Of a stretch of 64,000 bases of DNA, positions 23,833-33,723 are shown piece by piece; positions within the stretch are counted from its first letter, which is position 1, and the number at the start of each line of letters is the position of its first letter. The notes below the pieces were generated by a model. It made no database searches. It saw nothing but the letters and a program-made list of their open reading frames with translations, and was not told where the DNA came from. The DNA comes from Bordetella parapertussis. Its GTDB lineage: Bacteria > Pseudomonadota > Gammaproteobacteria > Burkholderiales > Burkholderiaceae_C. The DNA is taken from contig CAMDKD010000001.1 of the NCBI GenBank assembly GCA_945901125.1, positions 82,591-146,590 on the forward strand, given 5' to 3'. The position numbers and the translations under genes are program-made.

Positions 23833-25239
23833 TTAGCGTAGGTCGCGGTCACGTTGGCGGCTGTCACGTCCTCTGATGTCGCCGCCAGGGGCAACAGGCA
23901 AAGCGCCGGATGAAGAAGAGTCACTGGAGGGCGGGGGCAGCAGGGGGGCCTCCACCGCATTCACGCCGTTCATTTGCATGATCTTGTCAAGCGGCAGGTA
24001 CAGCATGTTGGAGCCCTGTCGGGTCTCCACCAGCACCTTGGTAACGTTGCTGTACATCTCTTTCATTGCATTGATGTACAAACGGTCGCGGGTGACTTGC
24101 GGGGCTTTCTGGTATTCGCTGTAGAGCGATCGGAAACGTTGAGCATCACCTTGCGCCTGCGCCACGATGCGGGACTTGTAGGCATCGGCTTCTTGTTTGA
24201 GGCGCGAGGCGGAACCGACAGCGCGGGGAATCACGTCATTGGCATAGGCTTCTGCTTCGTTTTTGGCACGTTCGCGTTCCTGACCGGCTTTGAGCACATC
24301 GTCAAACGCGGCTTGCACCTGCTCGGGCGGACGCACACCGCCTTGCTGCAAGTTGATACCGACCACTTCGATACCGACGTTGTAACGGTCGAGTATGGTT
24401 TGCATGATTTTGCGAACACGGGGGGCGATTTGCTCACGGTCTTCCGACAAAGCCGCATCCATGCGCATCTTGCCAACCACTTCACGCACCGCTGTTTCGG
24501 CCGCTTGCATCACCGCGTCCGTCGGGTTTTTGCTTTCAAACAAATAAGCGCGCGCATCGGTTAAGCGGTATTGCACAGCGAATTTGATTTCGACAATGTT
24601 CTCGTCTTCGGTCAACATAGCCGATTCGCGCAAACCGGTGGCCTTGATGACGGTATCGCGTCCGATGTCCAATGATCGAATCTGCGTGACAAACACTACT
24701 TCGTGGCGCTGAATCGGGTAGGGCATGCGCCAGTTGAAACCGGCGCCCGCAGTGCTGTGGTAACGGCCGAACTGGGTGATAACGGCTTGCTGACCCTCTT
24801 GCACGATGAAAAAACCGGTCGCCAGCCAGATCAGCGCCAACACGCCTGCTACCAGGCCCACACCTAAACCGGCGTTTTTAAACGGAGGCTGAAAACCTCC
24901 GCCTGAGCCCGGAGGGCTGCCGCCGGGCCCGCCTTTGCCGCCGAACAATTGACCGAGTTTGCGGTTCAAATCCTGCCAGAGTTCGTCCAAATCAGGCGGA
25001 CCTTTCGAAGGCGGCGGACGGCGGTTGCCTTCAGGAGGAGGTGTGGGTTGCCCGGGATCTGAACCGTTCGCGGTATTGTGCGGTTGGTCTTCGCCACGGC
25101 CCCAGCGGCCATCATTCAAATTAAACATACCCAGAAGGCGCAGCCAAACGGCGACGCAAACCGAACGCATCCAAAGGACAAACCACTGCAGGTGGGATAA
25201 CCAGTTTGTCGTGGGCCAAGCCCGAGTTTTATTGTTCAT
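23833..25239 (-). CDS. hflK: HflK, FtsH protease modulator
   Basis: An SPFH-domain membrane protein. The conserved part begins MFNLNDGRWGRGED; an ATG at 25239 adds 37 upstream residues with a hydrophobic segment, while an internal ATG at 25128 would start exactly at MFNL. Neither has a strong ribosome site, so the true start is uncertain. A Gly/Pro-rich region precedes the transmembrane helix (GLVAGVLALIWLATGFFIV), then EGQQAVITQFGRY and the SPFH core. The C-terminus is a Pro/Ser/Arg-rich tail. HflK pairs with HflC encoded directly downstream. Confidence 0.92.
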   Translation of the reverse strand: MNNKTRAWPTTNWLSHLQWFVLWMRSVCVAVWLRLLGMFNLNDGRWGRGEDQPHNTANGSDPGQPTPPPEGNRRPPPSKGPPDLDELWQDLNRKLGQLFGGKGGPGGSPPGSGGGFQPPFKNAGLGVGLVAGVLALIWLATGFFIVQEGQQAVITQFGRYHSTAGAGFNWRMPYPIQRHEVVFVTQIRSLDIGRDTVIKATGLRESAMLTEDENIVEIKFAVQYRLTDARAYLFESKNPTDAVMQAAETAVREVVGKMRMDAALSEDREQIAPRVRKIMQTILDRYNVGIEVVGINLQQGGVRPPEQVQAAFDDVLKAGQERERAKNEAEAYANDVIPRAVGSASRLKQEADAYKSRIVAQAQGDAQRFRSLYSEYQKAPQVTRDRLYINAMKEMYSNVTKVLVETRQGSNMLYLPLDKIMQMNGVNAVEAPLLPPPSSDSSSSGALPVAPGGDIRGRDSRQRDRDLR

Positions 25240-25304
25240 GTGCAATCGGTCAAAAAATGTTGCAAGACGGTATTGTGCCTAAAGCGGCAAAGGGCGCTGA
25301 TTCT

Positions 25305-26474
25305 TCATACAGGTTCATCAGCGGGAAGAAGGGTTAAGCGTTCATCGGTGTGTTGCTGAGCGTGCTGCAGCAAACGCTGGCGCAGGCTGTCCAGATTCAA
25401 ACCGGTGCTCGCACTCAGGAAAATGCGGGGAATAGCCAAGCCATCGTACAGGTACATGTCCTGCATCAGGCGCGGCAGTTGTTCCGGGGGCAATGCATCG
25501 ATTTTGTTGAACACCAGCCACTGAGGCACTTCGCTGGCGCCTATATCTTTCAGCACCGACATGACTTGTTCGATTTGCTCCGGGTAACCGGGGTGTGAGG
25601 CGTCCACCAAGTGCAACAGCAAATCGGCCGAGGTGGCTTCCTGCAAGGTGGCTTCAAACGCATCGACCAATCCGTGCGGCAGGTCGCGGATAAAGCCAAC
25701 CGTATCAGACAAGGACAAATGGCTGCCACCGCCGCCGTCGTGCGGCAAATACAGCTGTCGTGTGGTGGTGTCCAGCGTGGCGAAAAGTTGATCGGCAGCA
25801 TAAGCGCGCGCCTTGACCAGGGCGTTGAACAAGGTGGATTTGCCCGCATTGGTATAGCCGACCAGAGACACGTTGAACACCTGGTTGCGCTGGCGCTGCT
25901 TGCGCTGGGTATTGCGCTGGCGTTTGACTTTGGACAAACGTTCTTTGGTGCGTTTGATTGATTCGCCGATCATGCGTTTGTCGAGTTCGATTTGGGTTTC
26001 ACCGGGGCCACCGCGGTTGCCGATACCGCCGCGCTGGCGTTCAAGGTGGGACCAGCGCCTGACCAGCCGGGTGCTGAGGTACTGCAAGCGCGCCAGCTCC
26101 ACCTGCAATTTGCCTTCGTGGCTGCGGGCGCGCTGGGCGAAAATTTGCAGAATCAACATGGTGCGGTCATTCACCGGCAAGCCCAGGTGACGCTCTAAGT
26201 TGCGTTGCTGTGCCGGGGACAGCGATTGGTCAAACAACACCTCTGTGGCGCCGTGTAACAAAGCAAGTTCTTTGATTTCCTCGGCTTTGCCGGAACCAAC
26301 GAACAAAGCGGCGTCAGGTGCTTTGCGATTACAGGTTAAGCGGGCCACAGGCTCAAGACCGGCGCTCAAGGCGAGTTGGGCCAATTCATCGAGTTCTTTA
26401 TCGAAATGCGGTAAACCGAAATCGACGCCAATCAGCAACGCCGTGGCCAGGGGAGCTTGGTCAGTATTCGTCAA
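25305..26474 (-). CDS. hflX: GTPase HflX
   Basis: A 389-residue GTPase. The N-terminal HflX domain ends in the glycine-rich RGGIGNRGGPGETQIELDKR; the G domain has G1 GYTNAGKST, G3 DTVGFIRDLP and G4 NKID. HflX splits stalled or heat-damaged 70S ribosomes. The gene follows hfq by 32 bases, as in the widespread hfq-hflX-hflK-hflC operon. Confidence 0.95.
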   Translation of the reverse strand: MTNTDQAPLATALLIGVDFGLPHFDKELDELAQLALSAGLEPVARLTCNRKAPDAALFVGSGKAEEIKELALLHGATEVLFDQSLSPAQQRNLERHLGLPVNDRTMLILQIFAQRARSHEGKLQVELARLQYLSTRLVRRWSHLERQRGGIGNRGGPGETQIELDKRMIGESIKRTKERLSKVKRQRNTQRKQRQRNQVFNVSLVGYTNAGKSTLFNALVKARAYAADQLFATLDTTTRQLYLPHDGGGGSHLSLSDTVGFIRDLPHGLVDAFEATLQEATSADLLLHLVDASHPGYPEQIEQVMSVLKDIGASEVPQWLVFNKIDALPPEQLPRLMQDMYLYDGLAIPRIFLSASTGLNLDSLRQRLLQHAQQHTDERLTLLPADEPV

Positions 26475-26506
26475 CGGATTGGATAAAGGGGTTGAATATC
26501 AAAGCA

Positions 26507-26752
26507 TTAATCAGCAGATTCAACGCCATCGGCCTGGGCGAAATTCACCGGGCGGCCGGGGACAATGGTGGAAATCGCGTGCTTGTACACCATTTGCGTC
26601 ACGGTATTTCGCAGCAAAACGACGTACTGGTCAAACGACTCGATCTGGCCTTGTAACTTGATGCCGTTGACCAAATAAATGGACACAGGCACATGCTCTT
26701 TGCGCAGTATGTTGAGGAACGGGTCTTGTAGAAGTTGCCCTTTTTGATTCAC
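26507..26752 (-). CDS. hfq: RNA chaperone Hfq
   Basis: An 81-residue Sm-like protein that pairs small RNAs with mRNAs as a hexamer. It begins MNQKGQLLQDPFLNILRKEHVPVSIYLVNGIKLQGQIESFDQ (Sm1), and the Sm2 motif is YKHAISTIVPGRPV. The length and short C-terminal tail are typical of betaproteobacteria. It leads the hflX-hflK-hflC cluster and lies 76 bases behind der. Confidence 0.97.
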   Translation of the reverse strand: MNQKGQLLQDPFLNILRKEHVPVSIYLVNGIKLQGQIESFDQYVVLLRNTVTQMVYKHAISTIVPGRPVNFAQADGVESAD

Positions 26753-26828
26753 GATATTCTCCGTGTTTGATGAGGAAGTTCATAACATACCACAGCTGAA
26801 ATAGCCGGGGTTTGTAACGGGTTGCTAC

Positions 26829-28169
26829 TCAATCTTTATCCGTATAAGGATTGGTCGAGGTTTTCATTTCAATGCGCAGCGGCGTGCCTTCAAGGGAGAA
26901 AGCCTTGCGAAAACGCCCTTCTAGGTAGCGTTTATAGGAATCGGTGACGTGTTCCAGCGAGTTGCCGTGCACCACAATGACCGGTGGATTCATACCGCCT
27001 TGATGGGCATAACGCAATTTGGGTCTGAACATGCCGCCACGCTTGGGTGCCTGAAACTGCACCGCCTCAAGTAACAGGCGCGTGAGCACAGGCGTAGACA
27101 TTTTGCACATGGCCGATTGATGCGCTTGGGCAATGGACAGCCACACCGGGCCCAAGCCCTGACGCTTGGCGGCTGAAATATGGTGGAGCTTGGCAAATTT
27201 CAAAAAAGCGAGCCTGCTTTCAATCGAGCGTGCCAGCAATTCGCGCTGGTAAGCGTCGACCGCGTCCCATTTATTGACTGCCAGCACCACTGCGCGACCG
27301 GTCTCAAGGATGTAGCCTGCAATGTGCGCGTCCTGGTCGGTCACGCCCTGGGTGGCGTCGAGCAAAAGCAGAGCCACGTTGGCGGATTCAATCGCCTGCA
27401 AGGTTTTGACCACAGAAAATTTTTCTATCGCCTCAAACACTTTGCCGCGCCGGCGCAGACCGGCGGTGTCTATCAATTCAAACTGCTGGCCGTTGCGCTC
27501 AAAGGGAATGCTGATGGCGTCCCGGGTGGTACCCGGCAGATCAAAGGCCACGAGCCTTTCTTCGCCCAGCCAAGTGTTAATCAGCGTGGATTTGCCGACG
27601 TTAGGGCGGCCGACCACGGCCAGCTTCATGGGCTTCAGGGTGCCGTCGTCCAGTTCTTCCTCGTCCTCGTCGGGCAAATGCAAGGGTTCGAGGGCCGCCT
27701 CAATCATGCTGCGTATGCCCTGGCCGTGAGAGGCCGACACAGGCATGACCTCGCCCAGGCCAAGTTCAAAAAACTCGCCCAACTTGACGCCGTTTTGCAT
27801 GCCTTCAGCCTTGTTGGCCACCAGCAGGCAGGGCTTGCCTAATCTGCGCAGGTAATTGCCAATGTCGTGGTCTTGCGCCGACACACCTTCACGGGCATCA
27901 ACGACAAAAATGACGACATCTGACTCGGCCACAGCCTGGCGGGTTTGTTTGGCCATTTCCTTGAAGATGCCGCTTTCGGCATCTGGCTCGAAACCACCGG
28001 TGTCAATCACGATGAACTCGTGCTTGCCGTGTTTGGCATTGCCGTAGTGCCTGTCGCGCGTCAATCCTGCATAGTCGGCGACGATGGCGTCGCGGGTTTT
28101 GGTGATGCGGTTAAACAGCGTTGATTTACCGACATTGGGACGGCCAACAATGGCCAGTACAGGTTTCAC
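26829..28169 (-). CDS. der: Ribosome-assembly GTPase Der (EngA)
   Basis: A 446-residue protein with two tandem GTPase domains, each with its own P-loop (VGRPNVGKSTLFNR near residue 8 and VGRPNVGKSTLINT near residue 187) and NKxD motif, followed by a KH-like C-terminal domain (GMFRPKLRYAHQGGMNPP). Der acts in maturation of the 50S subunit. It lies 15 bases after bamB. Confidence 0.97.
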   Translation of the reverse strand: MKPVLAIVGRPNVGKSTLFNRITKTRDAIVADYAGLTRDRHYGNAKHGKHEFIVIDTGGFEPDAESGIFKEMAKQTRQAVAESDVVIFVVDAREGVSAQDHDIGNYLRRLGKPCLLVANKAEGMQNGVKLGEFFELGLGEVMPVSASHGQGIRSMIEAALEPLHLPDEDEEELDDGTLKPMKLAVVGRPNVGKSTLINTWLGEERLVAFDLPGTTRDAISIPFERNGQQFELIDTAGLRRRGKVFEAIEKFSVVKTLQAIESANVALLLLDATQGVTDQDAHIAGYILETGRAVVLAVNKWDAVDAYQRELLARSIESRLAFLKFAKLHHISAAKRQGLGPVWLSIAQAHQSAMCKMSTPVLTRLLLEAVQFQAPKRGGMFRPKLRYAHQGGMNPPVIVVHGNSLEHVTDSYKRYLEGRFRKAFSLEGTPLRIEMKTSTNPYTDKD

Positions 28170-28184
28170 AGAATTTCCCGCCGC

Positions 28185-29324
28185 TCAGGGCAGTTGGTAG
28201 GCCAGCAACAGACCATTGCGGGCAAGAACCACAAAGCTTCCGTTATCCAAGGCGGTCGGGGCAGAAGCAAACCCCGTGGCGGGGGTTTGCAGTCGGTTAA
28301 GCAGGCTGCCGTCTTTGCCGGACAGCACATACAACCAGCCGCCTTCATCGGTAATGACCACGCCTTTGGAGGTCCATAAGGGTTGACTCAGGTCACGGTA
28401 TTTAAGCCGGTCAGTGTCCCAGAGTCTTTCGCCATTGCCACGGTTCCAGGCTCGCACCACGCCATTGGATTCGGCACCCACCAGGGTGGTTTCGTCGCCG
28501 CTGATACCTTTGGTGCCGACTGAAGCCCGGCTCCAAATCAGCGAACCCCGGACAGCATTCACACAACCAAGTTGCGCCTGAAAGGCACGCACGCACACGG
28601 TGTTGTTGAAGCGCGAAGCGGTGCCGACCAGATCAACCAAGCGCTCAAGGTCGTTCAGCCCGCGCGGATTGGCAATACCGACATCCCAAAGCACCTGACC
28701 ATTGTCCGGATTGAGGGATACGAAACGACCGCCCAGGCTGGCCAGCAAGGTGTTCTGAAAAGGAAGTAAGACGCCGTTTTGCTTAAGCACCAGGGGTTCG
28801 CCGGGGCGTTGTTGTGTCCACAGACGCTTGCCGTCGGCTTTGTCAAAAGCCACCACAGAGCGGTCGGCCAACAAAACAAAAACACGTTCACCTGCTAACA
28901 CCGGGTTGGTAAAAGATTGCGCAGGCAATCGTTTTTGCCAGATTTGTTTACCATCCTGCACGAGCGTAAGTTCGTTGCCAACGCTGACCACGGCGACGCT
29001 GTCACCGTCAAAACCGGCGCCAGTTTGCAGCGGTTTGCCAACATCGATTTGCCAAACCGGTTTACCCTGGCTCAAATCGACCAGTGTGACCTGTCCGGTA
29101 GCACCCGACACGGCAACTTTCTGGTTGATGACTTGCAAACTCTGGGTCAACTGAACAGGCGCGGATAACTTTAGCGTCCATGACGGCTTGATTGGCTGAA
29201 GTACTTTGACCTCGCCTATAGGTGGCGCAACCGGTCTGGGTGAACCGGAGCCACAGCCTGTTAGAAAAATGAGGCTACTTGCCCAAACAATCAAGACAAG
29301 GGACTGACGCGAGCTGAACTTCAT
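28185..29324 (-). CDS. bamB: Outer-membrane assembly lipoprotein BamB
   Basis: A 379-residue lipoprotein with a signal peptide ending LIFLTGCGSG (lipobox Cys near residue 24), then an eight-bladed PQQ-like beta-propeller with repeats such as VYVLSGKDGSLLNRL and VFVLLADRSVVAFDKADGKRLW. It is part of the BAM complex that inserts outer-membrane beta-barrels. Its start overlaps the stop of the upstream YfgM-like gene (ATGA). BamD is encoded at 37006. Confidence 0.94.
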   Translation of the reverse strand: MKFSSRQSLVLIVWASSLIFLTGCGSGSPRPVAPPIGEVKVLQPIKPSWTLKLSAPVQLTQSLQVINQKVAVSGATGQVTLVDLSQGKPVWQIDVGKPLQTGAGFDGDSVAVVSVGNELTLVQDGKQIWQKRLPAQSFTNPVLAGERVFVLLADRSVVAFDKADGKRLWTQQRPGEPLVLKQNGVLLPFQNTLLASLGGRFVSLNPDNGQVLWDVGIANPRGLNDLERLVDLVGTASRFNNTVCVRAFQAQLGCVNAVRGSLIWSRASVGTKGISGDETTLVGAESNGVVRAWNRGNGERLWDTDRLKYRDLSQPLWTSKGVVITDEGGWLYVLSGKDGSLLNRLQTPATGFASAPTALDNGSFVVLARNGLLLAYQLP

Positions 29325-29980
29325 GAGCCTGATTCTTTGGGATTGACGCCCAATGCAGCCAGCTTGATCTCTATCAGGCGGCGGTATTCATTGGTTTCCT
29401 CCATGCCTTTCCAGGCTGCCAGGAAATGCGTTTTCGCGTCATCATTTTTCTTTTGCAACACGGCGATGTCCCCCAGGCGGTCTTCAAACAAGGGTTGAAA
29501 ACCGGCAGGCGCTTTTTGCCCCTGAACCAGGGCGACTGCCTTGTCCAGATTTTTGCGCTCAATTTCCAAGGCAGATAAACGTAAACGCGCAACTGCAACG
29601 AAACCGGGATCGCGGTCTTGCGTGATCACCCATTGCAAGGATTTTTCAACTTCAGGCAACTGGTTTTTGTCAGCATAAATGCGGGCAGCCAGCAAGGCGG
29701 CTTGTTGGGTGACGATTGAACGGGCGAACTGGTCTTGCAAATCGGACAAAGAACGGGCCATCAAAGCGTCGTCTTTTTCGCGCACGGACTTTTCGAAAGT
29801 GTCGTACAAAACTGCGGCTTGCGTGGCCTGGCGCTGCTGCCAGTAATTCCAGCCGTTCCAGCCTGCATAAATCAATAAAACAACGGTGAGCAAGCCGGTG
29901 ATCAGGCTGCCCCAGCGGTTCCAGAAATGTTTGAACTGGTCAAGTTGTTCTTGTTCTTCAAGGTCAAGAGGCGTAGACAT
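29321..29980 (-). CDS. YfgM-like tetratricopeptide protein
   Basis: A 219-residue single-pass membrane protein: a short cytoplasmic N-terminus (DLEEQEQLDQFKHFWNRWG), a transmembrane helix (LITGLLTVVLLIYAGWNGW) and a periplasmic TPR-like domain. E. coli YfgM is an ancillary SecYEG component acting with PpiD. The gene overlaps bamB by four bases, which matches the yfgM-bamB order in other proteobacteria. Confidence 0.9.
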   Translation of the reverse strand: MSTPLDLEEQEQLDQFKHFWNRWGSLITGLLTVVLLIYAGWNGWNYWQQRQATQAAVLYDTFEKSVREKDDALMARSLSDLQDQFARSIVTQQAALLAARIYADKNQLPEVEKSLQWVITQDRDPGFVAVARLRLSALEIERKNLDKAVALVQGQKAPAGFQPLFEDRLGDIAVLQKKNDDAKTHFLAAWKGMEETNEYRRLIEIKLAALGVNPKESGS

Positions 29981-30001
29981 GCGTTTCCAGATGGACTGTG
30001 G

Positions 30002-31297
30002 TCAAAGAGGTGATTGTAGGCTGTGGCCCCAACCGCTAATCTGTTCGAGTGCTTCGGTGCGTTGTGCGCCCTCGCCGTCACGCAAGGCCTTCACAGTCAC
30101 CAGTTGCTGCGCCAGTTCGTCCGGGCCGAAGATGAGTGCAAAACGCGCTCCGCTGGCGTCGGCTTTCTTGAACTGAGACTTCATGCTGCCCATGCCGCCT
30201 GTGGAATCCGCAGGGGCATGCATTTGCACAGAAACACCCATGTTGCGCAAAGTTTGCAGCACCGGTGTGACCAAGGGCAAGGAGTCTGCATCTGGAATGA
30301 TGGCGTAGGCATCTGGCGCAACTTCAGGAGAGGCGCTGCCCTGCTCTTTGAGCAACTCAAGCACGCGTTCAACACCCAGCGCCCAACCGACTGCCGGGGC
30401 GTGCTTGCCGCCGATTTCGCCTATCAGGTAATCGTAGCGACCGCCGCCGCAGACCGTGCCTTGTGAGCCAAGCCGTTCGGTGATGAACTCAAACACGGTG
30501 AGGTTGTAATAGTCCATGCCGCGAACCAGTCGCGGGTTGATGCTGTAGGCCACGCCGTTGGCATCCAAAATGGCGCGTACTGCATTGAAATGCGCCAGGC
30601 TCTCAGCGCCTAGAAAGTCCAGCAGCTTGGGCGCGGCTTCGTTCAAGGCTTTCATCGCCGAGTTTTTGCTATCCAATATACGCAAAGGGTTGGTGTGCAA
30701 ACGACGTTTGGCGTCTTCGTCCAACTGGTCGGCGTGTTGCTCAAAATAGGCGATCAAGGCGGCACGGTGTTGCAAACGCTCGGGCGGTTGACCTAAGCTG
30801 TTGAGCTCGAGCCGCACGTCCTGCAAACCTATGGCTTGCCATAAAGCGCAGGCCAGCAAAATCAACTCGGCGTCCACCTCAGCACCGCCAAAACCCAGGG
30901 CTTCAGCGCCTATCTGGTGAAACTGCCGGTAGCGGCCGCGTTGCGGGCGTTCGTGGCGGAACATAGGCCCCATGTAATACAAGCGCTTGCCGCCTTCGTA
31001 CAACAGGTTGTGCTCGACGACCGCGCGCACCACACCGGCGGTGGACTCGGGACGCAGCGTCAATTGCTCGCCGTTCAAGCGGTCTTCAAAGGAATACATT
31101 TCCTTTTCAACGATGTCGGTGACTTCTCCCAAGCCCCGCACAAACAAAGCAGTGGGCTCAACAATGGGGGTGCGAATATTGCGGTAGGCATGCAGTCGCA
31201 TGACATCGCGCACAGCGGTTTCCAATGCCTCCCAGCGCGCAGACTCGGGCGGCAATATGTCGTTCATGCCTTTGACGGCGGTTAATTTATCAGCCAT
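30002..31297 (-). CDS. hisS: Histidyl-tRNA synthetase
   Basis: A 431-residue class II synthetase. It begins KLTAVKGMNDILPPESARWE, and contains motif 2 (YYMGPMFRHERPQRGRYRQFHQIG), the histidine-A loop LVRGMDYYNLTVFEF and motif 3 (AVGWALGVERVLELL). The C-terminal anticodon-binding domain ends the protein. It sits between ispG and the yfgM-like gene, the common proteobacterial order. Confidence 0.97.
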   Translation of the reverse strand: MADKLTAVKGMNDILPPESARWEALETAVRDVMRLHAYRNIRTPIVEPTALFVRGLGEVTDIVEKEMYSFEDRLNGEQLTLRPESTAGVVRAVVEHNLLYEGGKRLYYMGPMFRHERPQRGRYRQFHQIGAEALGFGGAEVDAELILLACALWQAIGLQDVRLELNSLGQPPERLQHRAALIAYFEQHADQLDEDAKRRLHTNPLRILDSKNSAMKALNEAAPKLLDFLGAESLAHFNAVRAILDANGVAYSINPRLVRGMDYYNLTVFEFITERLGSQGTVCGGGRYDYLIGEIGGKHAPAVGWALGVERVLELLKEQGSASPEVAPDAYAIIPDADSLPLVTPVLQTLRNMGVSVQMHAPADSTGGMGSMKSQFKKADASGARFALIFGPDELAQQLVTVKALRDGEGAQRTEALEQISGWGHSLQSPL

Positions 31298-31319
31298 GGT
31301 TTTCAGCAGCAGTCAGCAC

Positions 31320-32573
31320 TCAGGCCTTGACCGCATATTTCTTGTGTACGTAATTTTCGACGATGTCGTGGAATTCTTTGGCGATATTGTCGCCGCGCAA
31401 GGTGACGGCTTTTTCGCCGTCAATAAACACCGGCGCAGCCGGGGCTTCGCCATTACCCGGCAGGCTGATGCCGACGTCGGCATGTTTGCTTTCGCCGGGG
31501 CCATTGACGATACAACCCATGACCGCAACTTTGAGGTTTTCCACACCGGGGAATTGTTTGCGCCACACCGGCATCTGGTAGCGCAGGTAGTCGTCAATTT
31601 GCATGGCGAGTTCCTGAAAGGTGGTGCTGGTGGTGCGACCGCAGCCAGGGCAGGCGGTCACGCTGGGCACAAAACTGCGCAAGCCCAGCGCTTGGATGAT
31701 TTCCGTGGCAATCAACACCTCTTGCGTGCGGGCTTCGCCGGGTTGCGGTGTCAAGGACACTCGGATGGTGTCGCCTATGCCCTCTTGCAACAACACGCCC
31801 AGAGCCACGCTTGAAGCTGCCGTGCCTTTGGTGGCCATACCGGCTTCGGTCAAGCCCAGGTGCAAAGGATGGTCGGTACAGCGGGCGAGTTCGCGGTAGA
31901 CCGCGATCAAATCCTGCACGCCGCTCATTTTGCAACTGAGGATGATTTGCTCGCGGGCCAAACCCAGGCGTTCGGCCAATTCTGCGGACTCCAATGCGGA
32001 AGTGACCAGCGCCTGGTACATCACCTGCTTGGCATCCCAAGGGTTGCTGCGCACAGCGTTGTCGTCCATCAAGCGGGCCAACAGTTCCTGGTCCAAGCTG
32101 CCCCAGTTCACGCCTATGCGTACCGCCTTGTTGTAGCGTACGGCGGCTTCAATCATCTGGGCAAACTGTTTGTCGTGCTTGTCGCCTTTGCCGACGTTGC
32201 CGGGGTTGATGCGGTATTTGGACAAGGCCTTGGCGCAGTCCGGAAACTCGGTCAGTAAACGGTGGCCGTTGTAATGAAAGTCGCCGATGAGCGGCACATG
32301 CACGCCCATTTTGTCCAACTGTTCACGGATATAAGGTACAGCTTTTGCGGATTCGGGTGTGTCTACGGTGATGCGCACCAACTCCGAACCGGCCAACGCC
32401 AACTCTTTGACCTGAATAGCCGTACCTATGGCGTCCGCCGTGTCTGTGTTGGTCATGGACTGCACGCGCACAGGTGCGTCGCCGCCAACGGTGACCACTT
32501 GTTCGCCCCAGCTGATGCGCGCTTGCAGACTGCGGTGACGATGCGGCTTGGAGAAAGGAATTGGTTGATTCAT
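31320..32573 (-). CDS. ispG: 4-hydroxy-3-methylbut-2-enyl diphosphate synthase
   Basis: A 417-residue enzyme of the MEP isoprenoid pathway that converts MEcPP to HMBPP. The 4Fe-4S cysteines are visible in TACPGCGRT and in GCIVNGPGE. The barrel half carries VQSMTNTDTADA near the start. In many relatives rodZ and pilF/pilW separate ispG from rlmN; here the genes are 18 bases apart. Confidence 0.96.
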   Translation of the reverse strand: MNQPIPFSKPHRHRSLQARISWGEQVVTVGGDAPVRVQSMTNTDTADAIGTAIQVKELALAGSELVRITVDTPESAKAVPYIREQLDKMGVHVPLIGDFHYNGHRLLTEFPDCAKALSKYRINPGNVGKGDKHDKQFAQMIEAAVRYNKAVRIGVNWGSLDQELLARLMDDNAVRSNPWDAKQVMYQALVTSALESAELAERLGLAREQIILSCKMSGVQDLIAVYRELARCTDHPLHLGLTEAGMATKGTAASSVALGVLLQEGIGDTIRVSLTPQPGEARTQEVLIATEIIQALGLRSFVPSVTACPGCGRTTSTTFQELAMQIDDYLRYQMPVWRKQFPGVENLKVAVMGCIVNGPGESKHADVGISLPGNGEAPAAPVFIDGEKAVTLRGDNIAKEFHDIVENYVHKKYAVKA

Positions 32574-32591
32574 GACTAGATTTTGCCGTAA

Positions 32592-33701
32592 TCAGGCGTG
32601 TATACGTATGGTTTTGGCGCGTCTACCCGCAATGTCTGTGCGGTCTTGAATGTCTCCTGCCAACTGTCCGCAGGCCGCAGCGATGTCATCGCCGCGCGTT
32701 TTGCGGATGGTAGTGATGATGCCTGCGTCCGACAGCACCGAGGCAAATGCCTTGACCCGCTCCGGCGTTGAGCGCAACAGGCCCGAGGCCGGAAACGGAT
32801 TGAAGGGGATGAGGTTGAATTTGCAAGGCAGCGGTTCGCCGTGCAACGGGCGCACCAGCGCCACCAGTGCGCTTGCTTGCACATCAGAGTCGTTCACGCC
32901 ATCGAGCATGCAATATTCGAATGTGATGAAGTCGCGCGGCGCATAAGCCAGATAGTCGCGGCAGGCTTGCAACAGCTCAGCCAGCGGGTATTTCTGATTC
33001 AGCGGAACCAGGCGGTCGCGCAAAACATCGTCCGGCGCATGCAAGGAAACCGCTAAAGCCACCGGGCAGTCTTGGCTGAGTCGCTCGATCATGGGAACCA
33101 CACCGGAGGTGGACACGGTAACCCGTCGGCGCGACATGCCGTAAGCGTGGTCGTCGAGCATGGTTTTGAGCGCTGGCACCAGCGCACTGTAGTTTTGCAG
33201 CGGTTCGCCCATGCCCATCATCACCACGTTGGAGATAACGCGTTCATCTGTATTGAATTCGCGGCGCAAAGTGGTTTCTGCAAACCACAGTTGAGCAAGT
33301 ATCTCTGCGGTGCTGAGATTGCGGCTAAAGCCTTGTGCGCCGGTGGAGCAAAACGGGCATCCCACGGCACAACCAGCTTGCGAGGAAATGCACAGGGTGC
33401 CCCGGTCGGTTTCAGGAATGAAAACGGTTTCTATGGCGTTGCCCTGGCCGACATCAAACATCCATTTGATGGTGCCGTCGGCAGAGTTGTGACGCGAGAC
33501 AACCGGCAAGGCGCGAACCTCGGCCTTGTCTTGCAACATCAGGCGCAGGCTTTGCGCCAGATCGGTCATTTGCCCGAAGTCGGACACACCTTTGTGGTGT
33601 ATCCAGCGGAACAATTGAACTGCGCGGAATTTTTTTTCGCCCTGCGCCTGGCACCAGGCCACCAAACCGTCGAGATCGAAATCCAGCAGATTGGTTTTCA
33701 T
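32592..33701 (-). CDS. rlmN: Dual-specificity 23S rRNA/tRNA adenine-C2 methyltransferase
   Basis: A 369-residue radical SAM enzyme that methylates A2503 of 23S rRNA and A37 of some tRNAs. The cluster motif CAVGCPFCSTGAQGF (CxxxCxxC) is clear, with GMGEPLQNY for SAM binding. The mechanistic C-terminal cysteine appears in GDDIAAACGQLAGD. It lies 22 bases downstream of ndk on the same strand. Confidence 0.96.
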   Translation of the reverse strand: MKTNLLDFDLDGLVAWCQAQGEKKFRAVQLFRWIHHKGVSDFGQMTDLAQSLRLMLQDKAEVRALPVVSRHNSADGTIKWMFDVGQGNAIETVFIPETDRGTLCISSQAGCAVGCPFCSTGAQGFSRNLSTAEILAQLWFAETTLRREFNTDERVISNVVMMGMGEPLQNYSALVPALKTMLDDHAYGMSRRRVTVSTSGVVPMIERLSQDCPVALAVSLHAPDDVLRDRLVPLNQKYPLAELLQACRDYLAYAPRDFITFEYCMLDGVNDSDVQASALVALVRPLHGEPLPCKFNLIPFNPFPASGLLRSTPERVKAFASVLSDAGIITTIRKTRGDDIAAACGQLAGDIQDRTDIAGRRAKTIRIHA

Positions 33702-33723
33702 GGGCAGGCGGGGCGAGCCGCCA

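Noticed and set aside
27180..27842. Plus-strand open frame opposite der
   Set aside because: Antisense shadow; der has both GTPase domains intact on the minus strand.
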